From Cryobacterium ruanii (lineage in GTDB: Bacteria; Actinomycetota; Actinomycetes; Actinomycetales; Microbacteriaceae), in NCBI RefSeq assembly GCF_004404055.1, contig NZ_SOHK01000009.1, forward strand, positions 62,001 to 126,000: DNA of 64,000 bases. Direction: 5' to 3'. Positions 34,329 through 43,293 of this stretch are shown here, piece by piece (the first letter of the stretch is position 1; the number at the start of each line of letters is the position of its first letter). A program made the translations under genes and the position numbers. Under the pieces are notes generated by a model, which saw only the letters and a list, made by a program, of their open reading frames with translations, ran no database searches and was not told where the DNA came from.

Positions 34329-36293
34329 ATGACAGTCAATGGTTCACGAATCGTGCTGGGCGGGTCGGTGGTCGACCTGATGGAAATGCAGGATGCGCTG
34401 GAACGCATTTCGAATCACCTCACCAACAGAGCGGAAGCTCCACTCGCGGTGGCCTCAATCAACCTCGATCACGTTCATCATTTCGGAACCGGTGCACATC
34501 TGGCCGGAATCCTGGACCGTGTACCGCCCAAAAGCTGCTCAGCACCGGTCGAATGGCTCAAGCTGATCGACGGAGCACCGCTCGCCGCCCACGCGCGACG
34601 GTTGACAGGGCATCCCTGGCCACGTATCGCCGGCAGCGACCTGATCGGACCCATCCTGGAGCGAGCCGGGCACTTAGGCGTACGTGTCGGCTTTCTCGGG
34701 GGTATGGAAGAAACCCACCAACGTCTGCGCTCCGAGTTCGCGCGCTCACAGCCAACATTGCGGGTGGCCGGTTACTGGGCACCAAGTCGCGAGGTCATAT
34801 CAGACCCGGTGCGCTCGGCAGCCCTCGCTGCGGAGATCAAGAGTGCCGATGTCGACTTGCTGGTCGTGGGGCTCGGAAAACCACGGCAGGAGTTGTGGAT
34901 AGCCGAACACGGCCCACAAACGGGGGCGACCGTGCTACTTGCCTTCGGCGCCGTCGTGGATTTTTTGGCCGGACGAGTTCGTCGCGCTCCGCGCTGGGTC
35001 GTTAATCGCGGTCTGGAATGGGCCTGGCGCCTGGCGATCGAGCCCACCCGCCTCGCGTCACGCTACCTCGTCGATGGTCCGGCCGCCTACCTTCTGGTTC
35101 GACGCACCAGCAAATCCGACGCTGTCTATTCCAGGGTTAAACTGCCGTCGCGGATAGGACCACATCCTTCCTTGGTCACAACCCCCCCCTGGAACCTGGA
35201 ACCGGGTAGCCGGCACGGTGCCATCATCATCCCGGCACACAATGAAGCTGGCGTGATCGAGCGCACCCTTGGTTCGCTCGCCGGCCTGGCCGCGGAAGGC
35301 CAGGTCGAGGTCATCGTTGTCTGTAACGGATGCACTGACTCTACGGCGGCGCTGTCCCGTCGCTTCGCCGGAGTAGTCGTGCTCGAGATCGACGATGCAT
35401 CCAAACCGGGCGCGATGAATGTGGGCGATGACGCCGCACACTCGTGGCCTCGTCTGTATCTCGATGCTGACATTGAGATCACACCCGGCGCAGTGCTCGA
35501 CGTGTTCGAGGCAGTGCGCTCGCCGTCGATACTGGCTGCACGCCCCGCTTTTTCCTACGACACGACCGGGGCTTCGCTCCCCGTTCGATGCTACTACCGG
35601 GCTCGCGTGCGAATTCCGGATACGAGTGCTGTGCTCTGGGGAGCCGGAGGGTATGCGCTTAGCGCCGCTGGACATGACCGTTTTGGTCGCTTCCCAGAAT
35701 TGACCGCCGACGACGCGTTCGTCGACAGCGTGTTCACCGAATCGGAGAAGCGAACGCTATCGTCGGTGCCGACCGTCGTGCGGACACCACGCCACGCGGC
35801 CGGGCTGCTCGCGGTGCTGACCAGACAGCGGCGTGGTGTCGTGGAGCTCGACACAGCCGGATCCACGCAAGAACGAGTTTTGGCGATTCTCGCGTCGGTG
35901 CGAGGGCCGGCCGAAGCCGTGGATGCTTGCTGGTACGGCGCGCTCACGCTCGCAGCTCGCCTGAACCATACCTGGACTGCGCGCACGTCTTTGCCCCTCT
36001 GGGAGCGGGACGACTCCAGCCGCTCCAAACAGCGCGGAACCATCCCATCGGCACCAGCGGTAGTGGTACCAGCGGTGGTGGTCGCAGCGGTAGTGGTCCC
36101 AGCGGTAGTGGTCCCAGCGGTAGTGGTCCCAGCGGTTGTGGTCCCAGCGGTAGTGGTCCCAGCGGTAGTGGTGCCAGCGGTAGTGGTGCCAGCGGCGGCT
36201 GCAAAGGCCGTCATCGCTGCGGCGACCACGCCCCCTTCGGGGGCGTCGCCGATACCCCCGGTCAGCGCTAACCTCGAGCATCAGATCAAATGA
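34329..36293 (+). CDS. WecG/TagA glycosyltransferase fused to GT2 glycosyltransferase
   Basis: A 654-residue fusion. Residues 1-240 are a WecG/TagA/CpsF (GT26) domain (ASINLDHVHHFG, LKLIDGAPLAAHARRLTG, IAGSDLIGPIL, GFLGGMEETHQRL, GLGKPRQELW, APRWVVNRGLEW), which adds the second sugar to a lipid-linked GlcNAc. Residues 290-540 are a GT2 domain (AIIIPAHNEAGVIERTLGSL, VVCNGCTDST, LYLDADIE as DxD). The C-terminus is an odd tail of VVVPA repeats (DNA 36056-36190) and Pro/Ala residues. GGAG six bases before the ATG at 34329 fixes the start. Two successive sugar additions by one protein are inferred; no phosphoglycosyl transferase is in the window. Confidence 0.82.
   Translation: MTVNGSRIVLGGSVVDLMEMQDALERISNHLTNRAEAPLAVASINLDHVHHFGTGAHLAGILDRVPPKSCSAPVEWLKLIDGAPLAAHARRLTGHPWPRIAGSDLIGPILERAGHLGVRVGFLGGMEETHQRLRSEFARSQPTLRVAGYWAPSREVISDPVRSAALAAEIKSADVDLLVVGLGKPRQELWIAEHGPQTGATVLLAFGAVVDFLAGRVRRAPRWVVNRGLEWAWRLAIEPTRLASRYLVDGPAAYLLVRRTSKSDAVYSRVKLPSRIGPHPSLVTTPPWNLEPGSRHGAIIIPAHNEAGVIERTLGSLAGLAAEGQVEVIVVCNGCTDSTAALSRRFAGVVVLEIDDASKPGAMNVGDDAAHSWPRLYLDADIEITPGAVLDVFEAVRSPSILAARPAFSYDTTGASLPVRCYYRARVRIPDTSAVLWGAGGYALSAAGHDRFGRFPELTADDAFVDSVFTESEKRTLSSVPTVVRTPRHAAGLLAVLTRQRRGVVELDTAGSTQERVLAILASVRGPAEAVDACWYGALTLAARLNHTWTARTSLPLWERDDSSRSKQRGTIPSAPAVVVPAVVVAAVVVPAVVVPAVVVPAVVVPAVVVPAVVVPAVVVPAAAAKAVIAAATTPPSGASPIPPVSANLEHQIK
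36056..36190. repeat. Nine tandem 15-bp units coding VVVPA repeats
   Basis: Units of AGCGGTAGTGGTCCC with one to three changes repeat every 15 bases from 36056, at the 3' end of the WecG-GT2 gene. Length changes would keep the frame. Its origin is recent enough for the units to be nearly identical. Confidence 0.9.
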
Positions 36294-36419
36294 GTAATGC
36301 TCAGTGCATTCTGACGCCAGCAGGCGAAATGTTCTCGACCATCGCTCGACCGGCAAAGGAAACCACGTGAACACGCCCAACATGTCCTGCACGCGCCCCC
36401 GTCCGAACGGGGAGTGGCT

Positions 36420-38237
36420 GTGACCCTGAGGGCAAGCCTCTGCGTGGCAAGGGATGTCGACGTGGATGTTGTCATCGTCACGTACAACAATGGAACCGAA
36501 ATCGACGCCGTGCTGCAGAGCCTGAAGGCTGGGGCTCCGGCCCTGCACCTGCGTGTCGTCGTAGTCGACAACGATTCAACCGACGACACCCTGACCAAGC
36601 TGGCCGCCCACTCGCAGGTACGCGTGCTGCACAGCGGGGGCAATCTCGGCTACGCCGCCGGGATCAATATCGCCCGCCGCGCAATTGGCACCTCACGGGC
36701 AATACTGATCCTCAACCCGGACGTCGAGGTGATGCCCGGCGCCATTGCCGCCCTCCACAGCAGAATGGCGCAGACCGGGGCGGGGATCGTCGTGCCTCTC
36801 CTGCAAGACCTAGCCGGCGTGCGCCAGGCCTCGCTCCGCCGCGAACCGTCCATAACGCGCACTTTTGGCGATGCTCTTTTCGGAAATCAGCTCGGTCGTC
36901 GACCCGGCTGGTTGTCGGAGATCGACCGCAGAGCGTCACACTATCGACTTCCCCGACCTGTGGAGTGGGCCACCGGCGCTGCCCTTCTCATCAATGGCAG
37001 CCTGGCTGAACGCCTCGGGGATTGGGATGAACGCTATTTTCTATACTCAGAGGAAACGGACTATTTTCGCCGCGCCCGCCACGCTGGGGCCGTCGTCTGG
37101 TTCGAACCGGCGGCCATCATTCGCCACCGGCAGGGCGGATCGGGCGGATCAGACGCTCAGACAGCGCTGATGGCCGTCAACCGTGTGCGCTATGCGCAGG
37201 TCTGGGGAACGCCAGCGCACGCCGCCTGGATTCGCGGTGCGGTCATGCTCCATGCCTGCCTGCGGCTGGACCAACCGGCCCAACGCCATACAGCCACTGT
37301 GCTGGCTCGTCGCAGCCGTTGGCACGGCCTGCCTCACGCGACTTTGACCGGCGCCGCGCATGTCGGGCCGACCGCAGCATCCAGCATCGAGCACGTGCTG
37401 TTGACCCGATTCAACCTGCCGTCCGCGGGACCGGAACGGGTGATTCGGGCGCAGGAGGGCTGGCTGGCTGAGCGGATCATCCTGTTCGAGCGCTACTGCG
37501 TTCCGTCCGTTCGCTCGCAGACCAACCAGAACTTCACTTGGATCATCTATTTCGATCCCGAAAGTCCAGCCTGGCTTCGGAAACATGTGAACGCCCTTCA
37601 GGCGGACGGCGTGTTTCGGGCCGTGTTTCGTTCCTCGGTGAGCCGAGCTGAACTCATTTCCGATATTCGCAGTGTCGTGGGTCGAGAGCGCGATGTACTT
37701 ATCACCACCAATCTAGACAACGACGACGGCCTGGCCACAGATTTCGTGGACCGAGTGCAGCAAGCGGATGCCCCCCAGCACCGTGCTGCCGTCTACCTCA
37801 CGAGCGGCCTCATAGTGAGTCGGAACGGTCTCTACCTGCGGCGGGATGCACACAATGCCTTCTGCTCTGTGTGGGAAAGCTGGGACGACCCCGTTTCCTG
37901 CTGGGCCGGCTGGCACACCCGCTTGGGCGAGTCCATGCCCGTCATCGAAATCGACGGCGCACCCGGCTGGCTCCAGGTGGTGCACGGCTCGAACGTCAGC
38001 AATCGGGTGCGCGGTCGACTCGTCTCTCCGCTGCCCTACGCCCATTTATTCGGGGCGCAGCTCAACGTGCTCACCGTGCCCGCACATCGGCGGATGCTGG
38101 TCGACCATCTGATCTCGGTGCCAACCAGAATTGTGAGAGAGGCACTGCGCGCCGGGGTCAAATGGGTGGCCGTACGGCTCTTCGGCACGGCGGGACTGGA
38201 CGACATCAAACTCCGGTTCGTTCGGTGGGTCCGTTGA
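36420..38237 (+). CDS. GT2 glycosyltransferase fused to rhamnosyltransferase-like domain
   Basis: About 605 residues. The N-terminal GT2 domain of the rhamnosyltransferase (WcaA/RfbN-like) kind has DVVIVTYNNGTEIDAVLQSL, VVVDNDSTDDT, GGNLGYAAGIN and LILNPDVEV. From about residue 310 a second domain of the putative rhamnosyltransferase family (PF11316) follows: LLTRFNLPSAG, LFERYCVPSVRSQTNQNFTW, and NLDNDDGL as the DxD-like motif. GGGGAG lies five bases before GTG 36420; GTG 36414 is the alternative. It likely adds two sugars (rhamnose suspected) to the repeat unit. Its TGA overlaps the TTG start of the next gene. Confidence 0.78.
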   Translation: MTLRASLCVARDVDVDVVIVTYNNGTEIDAVLQSLKAGAPALHLRVVVVDNDSTDDTLTKLAAHSQVRVLHSGGNLGYAAGINIARRAIGTSRAILILNPDVEVMPGAIAALHSRMAQTGAGIVVPLLQDLAGVRQASLRREPSITRTFGDALFGNQLGRRPGWLSEIDRRASHYRLPRPVEWATGAALLINGSLAERLGDWDERYFLYSEETDYFRRARHAGAVVWFEPAAIIRHRQGGSGGSDAQTALMAVNRVRYAQVWGTPAHAAWIRGAVMLHACLRLDQPAQRHTATVLARRSRWHGLPHATLTGAAHVGPTAASSIEHVLLTRFNLPSAGPERVIRAQEGWLAERIILFERYCVPSVRSQTNQNFTWIIYFDPESPAWLRKHVNALQADGVFRAVFRSSVSRAELISDIRSVVGRERDVLITTNLDNDDGLATDFVDRVQQADAPQHRAAVYLTSGLIVSRNGLYLRRDAHNAFCSVWESWDDPVSCWAGWHTRLGESMPVIEIDGAPGWLQVVHGSNVSNRVRGRLVSPLPYAHLFGAQLNVLTVPAHRRMLVDHLISVPTRIVREALRAGVKWVAVRLFGTAGLDDIKLRFVRWVR

Positions 38238-38878
38238 CGACTCGCAACCTGCTGCAGATTCTCGCCCGACGGTGGTATGTCGTAATGGTGGTTCTCATAG
38301 CGACCGGTCTCCTGTATGCCACCCTCGCGCGGCACGGCTCCTACTACAGCGAGGTTCAGGTTGTCTTCGTTGCCCCGGGAGATGTTGCCCTCGCGCCTTT
38401 CAACGACCAGCGCAGGGTAACCCTTGTCAGTTTCGCCTCCGCCATTGAGAGTGAGATACACAACGGACGCCCCACTAATCGGTTGGCCGAAGGCGCCCCC
38501 CTCTTCGGTGCGGGGGTCGATCAGGGCTATCAGGTGCTCATGCCCAACCGCGGCGGACAGTGGCAATACAGCTTTCCAGATCCGGTGCTCACGGTTCGCG
38601 CCGTGGGACCGGATCCGCAGTGGGCCACGGCAACAGTTGACGGGCTAGTCACGCACATCACCGCCCTGGTCGCGCAGCGGCAGCAGAGCAATGGCGTGCC
38701 TGTCGTCGACACAATTCACATCGAGCAGGTGCCCAATGAGACGACTGCGAACTATGTCGGAAGCTCCACCGATGCCCGCGCCCGGGCACTGGTTTCACTC
38801 ATCCTCGTTGGCCTGGCAGTGGCGGCATTCCTGGCCGTCACGATCGACCGAATATCGCAGAAAGTACAACCGAAATGA
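38234..38878 (+). CDS. Wzz-like chain-length regulator 1
   Basis: A 214-residue membrane protein with a TM helix at each end (about 14-33, and 185-205) and an extracytoplasmic domain between, as in the Wzz/CpsC polysaccharide co-polymerase family. The N-terminus (LLQILARRWYVVMVVLIATG) is the typical Wzz start. There is no Walker A/B kinase domain. The TTG start overlaps the upstream TGA (TTGA), and its stop overlaps the ATG of the second Wzz-like gene, so the two are translationally coupled and probably form a hetero-complex. Confidence 0.7.
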   Translation: MTTRNLLQILARRWYVVMVVLIATGLLYATLARHGSYYSEVQVVFVAPGDVALAPFNDQRRVTLVSFASAIESEIHNGRPTNRLAEGAPLFGAGVDQGYQVLMPNRGGQWQYSFPDPVLTVRAVGPDPQWATATVDGLVTHITALVAQRQQSNGVPVVDTIHIEQVPNETTANYVGSSTDARARALVSLILVGLAVAAFLAVTIDRISQKVQPK

Positions 38879-39501
38879 ACCTCAACAATTTTCTGCGCAG
38901 TCTGGCACGCCGCTGGCTTCTGTTGCTAGGGGCACTCGCGCTCACCGCGACCCTGTGTTTCGCCGCGTATTCCGCCGTACCCCCCAGCTATGAGCGCGCG
39001 GCGAGCATCTTGCTTATGCCGGGCACACAGACCATTCCCGTCGGGGGAAACCCCTACCTCTATCTCGGCGGTCTCGGCCAGGCAAGTGAGATTCTGGTGG
39101 CAGCAATGAACTCGAACTCGGTGCGACAAGATATTCTGCTCGGCCATCCAGGCGCGGAGATCTCCGTGGCTCGAGACCCAGCAACCAGCGGCCCGCTCAT
39201 GACGGTATCCGTTTCGGGGCCGAGCGATGCGGCCGTGACCGCCGTGCTCGACCGGGCGCAGACGGCCATCTCCGAGACCTTGACCGCGCTCCAAAATCAA
39301 GCGGGTGTTCCGGCCACGGCTCAGATCAACGCACTGCAACTCACCGGCGAGCCCACCAGCGTGCTTGTGCTCAAGGATCAGTTCCAGGTGGTGGCCCTGG
39401 TGGCGGTCGGCGGCGTAGCACTATCGCTGCTCGGGTTGGGTTTCATCGACGGGTTGCTCCTGTCTCGGCAACGCGGCCTGCCCGCCAGCTTCCGCGAGTG
39501 A
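38875..39501 (+). CDS. Wzz-like chain-length regulator 2
   Basis: A 208-residue paralogue of the preceding protein with the same two-TM plan (about 12-33, and 170-192) and an external domain with short beta-strand pieces. The start NNFLRSLARRWLLLLGALAL and the C-terminal hydrophobic helix VVALVAVGGVALSLLGLGF are typical. Tandem, ATGA-coupled Wzz-like proteins without a kinase recall actinobacterial exopolysaccharide loci. Its last codons overlap the GTG start of the Wzy-like gene, so the whole operon is tightly packed. Confidence 0.7.
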   Translation: MNLNNFLRSLARRWLLLLGALALTATLCFAAYSAVPPSYERAASILLMPGTQTIPVGGNPYLYLGGLGQASEILVAAMNSNSVRQDILLGHPGAEISVARDPATSGPLMTVSVSGPSDAAVTAVLDRAQTAISETLTALQNQAGVPATAQINALQLTGEPTSVLVLKDQFQVVALVAVGGVALSLLGLGFIDGLLLSRQRGLPASFRE

Positions 39502-40838
39502 GCGCCTCGCCTGCCGCGATCCTGCGCATCTCCCGACAGCGAACGGACGGTCAGAATCGAGGTTTCGACGGGCTCACCGTGCTCACGGTTTACCTTGTGC
39601 TCCTCTTGGCGGTGCCGTCCAACCTAACCTTCACCGCGCTCGGGTCGGCCGGGCGGCCAGCATCCCTGTGGGCCCTGCTTGCTGGAATGTGGTGGTGCTG
39701 GTCGCAGGTGCAGCGCCACGCGCAATCGGGCTGGCGGCCGCAGCCCGTTCGACTCGCCGTCTTCGGTTTGCTCATCATCGGCGCACTCAGTTACTCCACC
39801 GCGCTCTTGCGGGGGCTTCCAGCGGACGAAATAAATCCGGCAGACAACGGCATGCTGCGCCTGGCGGCGTGGGCCGGAATTCTGCTTGTAGCCAATGACG
39901 GCCTACGCACGGTCGAGGCATTGCACCGACTCCTGCGACGCATCACCTGGGCGGTGGCTGTTCTGGCTGTCGTGGGGATCGCCCAGTTTCTCACCGGAAA
40001 TCCCCTGATCGATTGGATCTCCATCCCTGGAATGAGTTCAGACCTCGCAGTTCTGGACTCCCGCGGCGGTTTCACCCGAGCAACGGCGACCGCCAGCCAG
40101 CCCTTGGAATACGGTGTGGTGCTCTGCCTGACGTTTCCCCTCGCCATCGTTTTGGCACTGGAAGACAGGACTCGTACCCTGATCGCACGCTGGCTTCCGG
40201 CTGCGATAATAGCCGTCGCCTCGGTATTCTCGGTCTCTCGGTCGGAACTGGTCGGACTCGTCGTTGGCCTGGTTGTGCTCTTCCCCAGCTTCTCCGGGCG
40301 GGCTCGGCTGGTTCTCGGTTCTCTGGGCGTGACACTTGCCGGCATGATCGCCGTTTTGGTGCCTGGCCTGCTAGGAACAATCCGCGGGCTCTTCACGGGA
40401 ATCGCGGCGGACCCGAGTACCCTCTCCCGCATGAGCAGCTACGACGCCGCAGTTGAGCTGGTGAGCAGGTTCCCCTTTGTGGGGAAGGGGTTCGGCACGC
40501 TCCTGGCCCGCTATCACATCTTCGACAACGAATACCTGCTGCTGACCATCGAACTCGGCATCCTGGGGCTCCTCGCTTTTCTCACGCTTGTGACCACCGC
40601 GCTCGTCTCCGCCGGTCTGGCTCGCGAGCGTGCGACCACGCGGATCGACCGCCAGTTAGCACTGGCCCTGCTCGCGTCCACCCTGTCCGGGGCCATCATG
40701 ATGGCCTTCTTTGACGGACTATCCTTCCCGATGTCAGCGGGAATGCTGTTTCTTCTTCTGGGCCTCTGCGGTGCCGCACTTCGACTTTTCTCGAGTGCCC
40801 GGGTACCGGAATCCGCTCAATCGATCTTGACGCGGTAA
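39498..40838 (+). CDS. O-antigen ligase/polymerase-like protein (Wzy)
   Basis: A 446-residue multipass membrane protein (about twelve TM helices) of the Wzy_C/O-antigen ligase family. Conserved pieces are VFSVSRSELVGLVVGLVVLF and, after the large external loop, FVGKGFGTLLARYHIFDNEY, then LTIELGILGLLAF. As the only polymerase candidate in the island, it probably joins flipped repeat units outside the membrane. GTG start at 39498 overlaps the previous stop (GTGA). The last 22 bp overlap the 3' end of the convergent gene 40817-42172. Confidence 0.82.
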   Translation: MSASPAAILRISRQRTDGQNRGFDGLTVLTVYLVLLLAVPSNLTFTALGSAGRPASLWALLAGMWWCWSQVQRHAQSGWRPQPVRLAVFGLLIIGALSYSTALLRGLPADEINPADNGMLRLAAWAGILLVANDGLRTVEALHRLLRRITWAVAVLAVVGIAQFLTGNPLIDWISIPGMSSDLAVLDSRGGFTRATATASQPLEYGVVLCLTFPLAIVLALEDRTRTLIARWLPAAIIAVASVFSVSRSELVGLVVGLVVLFPSFSGRARLVLGSLGVTLAGMIAVLVPGLLGTIRGLFTGIAADPSTLSRMSSYDAAVELVSRFPFVGKGFGTLLARYHIFDNEYLLLTIELGILGLLAFLTLVTTALVSAGLARERATTRIDRQLALALLASTLSGAIMMAFFDGLSFPMSAGMLFLLLGLCGAALRLFSSARVPESAQSILTR

Positions 40839-42172
40839 ACGTGATAGCTGTACTCCTCGGCGAAAGTATCGCGGAATCGCCCGGCAAGATCAATTGAGAG
40901 GGTACGTCCCTCGCCCACCACAGCAGCCGAAGACCCGTGCACACTCGAGGGCAGCTTGAAGGTGCGATCACCCGGCACCGATGATCCGTCGATCATTGCG
41001 AAAACGTAGGCATATCCGTCGTGGCTCTTGAGCATAGTGTCCAGCTCGGCACCGAAAGAGTACTCGTACGACTGGGTGTTGATGACGCTGGCCAGCGCGT
41101 GAATTTGTGCATTCACTTCTTTTACGGCTTCGACCTGGGCATTTCCGCAAAATTCCGGAGTGACTTGCGATTGCCGGAAGGCATTAGCCGTCTGACACGA
41201 CCCGCCCAGACTCTGGTTGAAATAGGCAATTCCGCGGGCCTCGTTAATTATGGAGCTCACCACCGCGCCCTTGAGCTGGCCCGGGTTGATGTTGTTCGTT
41301 GGCGGCGCTTCGGGTGGACCGCCATTAAGGTTTTCCACCCACTGCCAGCGGGGCTGCATGTGGCCGTCGGCGGCATCCTGCCGTGTTAGCCCGGTGGCAA
41401 TCTTTCCGTAGCTCGACGCCGTGCGGCAGTTGGACTGCTGCACCGGTTCGAGGTAGGCGTCCCGATAAGGCTGCCAGTCACAATAGGGAATCGTGTACCA
41501 ATACATGTCGACCGAGACGACATCGGTATACCCGTTCACATACTGCTGCGCGACGCGCTGGTCGAGGTCTGTCGCCACCACCATCTGGGTGAAATTTGCG
41601 TACTTGAACCGGCCGTCATTGGGAATGTCATCGACGATTCTTTGCAGGTGCGCTTGTCCCTCTGCCGGGGTGAACCGGCCGTCGACCTCATCGTCAAGAA
41701 ATCGACCCACCCAGTTTGCACTGTCGTCGGTGAAACTGTCATTCAGTTTGCCGCCGATCCAGAACACGCCGTTGTCGGCGAACAGGTGATAAGGGGTGCC
41801 ATCCCACATGCCGCTGTAGGTGTTTATGCCCAACGATTTGTCGTATTGCACTTCAGCATCAGAGCTAAAGTTTCCGAACCAGGACACGATGGGAAAAAAG
41901 TTTGGGTCGCTCCAACCGGCAGCCTGCGCCTTCTCGAAATTATCCCAGTAGGCGGGTCCGCCCTCCCACGGAATGCGTGGCAGAGCCAAGGCTCCCGAGA
42001 TCGGCTGCACCGAGTCGGACCGCACCGGTTCGACTGTGTCGGCCTTCGACGTGCCCAGCAGCACGATGGGCAGCCCGACAGCAACGACGAGCGCAGACGA
42101 GACCGCGACGACTTTCCACCGGCGGCGGCGAGCAGACAGATTGTGATATATTCTCATACTCCATTCCCTCAC
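40817..42172 (-). CDS. Exported glycoside hydrolase-like protein, unassigned family
   Basis: A 451-residue protein with a basic N-terminus and an uncleaved-signal-like TM helix (WKVVAVSSALVVAVGLPIVLL, about 19-39), the rest outside. The mature part has barrel-like segments (GGPAYWDNFEKAQAAGW, INTYSGMWDGTPY, SVDMYWYTIP, RGIAYFNQSLGG) and acidic residues in likely loops (FLDDEVDG) that recall TIM-barrel glycosidases. No family is certain. It is the last gene of the ten-gene minus operon; the GTG at 42172 overlaps the previous stop (GTGA), and ATG 42157 is an alternative. It may trim or degrade the polysaccharide. Confidence 0.65.
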   Translation of the reverse strand: MREWSMRIYHNLSARRRRWKVVAVSSALVVAVGLPIVLLGTSKADTVEPVRSDSVQPISGALALPRIPWEGGPAYWDNFEKAQAAGWSDPNFFPIVSWFGNFSSDAEVQYDKSLGINTYSGMWDGTPYHLFADNGVFWIGGKLNDSFTDDSANWVGRFLDDEVDGRFTPAEGQAHLQRIVDDIPNDGRFKYANFTQMVVATDLDQRVAQQYVNGYTDVVSVDMYWYTIPYCDWQPYRDAYLEPVQQSNCRTASSYGKIATGLTRQDAADGHMQPRWQWVENLNGGPPEAPPTNNINPGQLKGAVVSSIINEARGIAYFNQSLGGSCQTANAFRQSQVTPEFCGNAQVEAVKEVNAQIHALASVINTQSYEYSFGAELDTMLKSHDGYAYVFAMIDGSSVPGDRTFKLPSSVHGSSAAVVGEGRTLSIDLAGRFRDTFAEEYSYHVYRVKID

Positions 42173-43293
42173 GCCCGTGCGCCCGAAACAAGAAGATCAA
42201 GCAACTGCCGAGCCCGAGCATTCCAACTATGTTGTCGGGCGAAAGCGATGCGCCTGGCAGTTTCGGCCACATTTTCGGGTTGGGAGAGCATGCTGCGCAC
42301 CCGGTGCGCGAAATCGGCCGGATCCATTCCGACCTCGATCAGATCCGTATCGAGCCACCGCACCGCCGGCAGATCCGTCGACACGACCGGCAGCCCCGCT
42401 GCCAAATATTCCAGGGTCTTCAGTGGAAAACTAGCGCGATTGAAGACCGTGTCGGTATAGGGGGTGAGCCCCACCCCCATGCGTGCGAGCAGGGCCGGCA
42501 GCTCGGCTTGAGGCACTTCGCCATGCCAGGTCACTCCGCTCGCCCCCAGAAAACGGTCGAGGAATGCACGAGTCACGGCAGTGCGCTCGGCGCGCGGTCC
42601 GACCACGATAATCTCGGTCCCCCCTGCCCGCACCGCTTCCAGTATCTCTGGATCCAGGCGTTCATTTAGCTGTCCGATCAGGCCCGCGACGGGTGTGCGA
42701 ACAGAACCGTGCGACTCGTAGCTGGTTGGATCGCAGCCATTCGCCAGCACCTCGACCGTAACCGCGTAGGTGTCGGCGAGTCGGGAGGCGAGGTCCGGGG
42801 ACACCGCCGCCGTGACGTGTGCATCGTGAATGTTTCGTTCGAGATCGCTCTCAATCCGGTCTGCAGACAGCCCCATCAGGGTCGCCCCCGACGGCCAATC
42901 GTCGGTGACGTAGAGCAAACGGGTACCGCCGATGCGGCGCGGAAACCGTTGCCGCGGTGATGCCACGATCACGGCAGTCACCTCCAGCCGCAGTTTTCGC
43001 ACCACCAAGCGGATGTGCCGCTCGAGAATGACCGTGGTGGCTCGCCGAATGCCCGGCCGCGACGCGCCCGGCCAGGTTCGAGTCTGAAGCCGGGTGACAC
43101 CGGGTGACACGAGAGACATGCCTTCGCGGTTATGCTCCGTTCCGCCGCCGCGTCGACGGGTCAGCACCGAGAACGGTGGATCAACCCACAGCACCGGAAA
43201 AACGATGCCCAGCGCGGTCATTAGTCGGCGATCGGTTCCCGCCACTGAGTCCCACCGGGTGCCGGCGATGAAGACGATTGCTCCCGTTGTCAT
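42169..43293 (-). CDS. Glycosyltransferase, GT-B fold (group 1)
   Basis: A 374-residue glycosyltransferase of GT-B type. The N-terminal domain starts IVFIAGTRWDSVAGTDRRLM, and the C-terminal donor domain has VAGLIGQLNERLDPEIL, IIVVGPR and the acidic EX7E-like region with VGLTPYTDTVFNRASFPLKTLEYLAAGLPVVSTDL. It transfers a sugar from a nucleotide donor in the cytosol. Donor and acceptor are unknown. ATG at 43293 overlaps the GT2 stop (ATGA). It is the ninth gene of the minus operon. Confidence 0.82.
   Translation of the reverse strand: MTTGAIVFIAGTRWDSVAGTDRRLMTALGIVFPVLWVDPPFSVLTRRRGGGTEHNREGMSLVSPGVTRLQTRTWPGASRPGIRRATTVILERHIRLVVRKLRLEVTAVIVASPRQRFPRRIGGTRLLYVTDDWPSGATLMGLSADRIESDLERNIHDAHVTAAVSPDLASRLADTYAVTVEVLANGCDPTSYESHGSVRTPVAGLIGQLNERLDPEILEAVRAGGTEIIVVGPRAERTAVTRAFLDRFLGASGVTWHGEVPQAELPALLARMGVGLTPYTDTVFNRASFPLKTLEYLAAGLPVVSTDLPAVRWLDTDLIEVGMDPADFAHRVRSMLSQPENVAETARRIAFARQHSWNARARQLLDLLVSGARA

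Noticed and set aside
36056..36190. A CRISPR-like array
   Set aside because: The 15-bp units are contiguous and coding, with no spacers.
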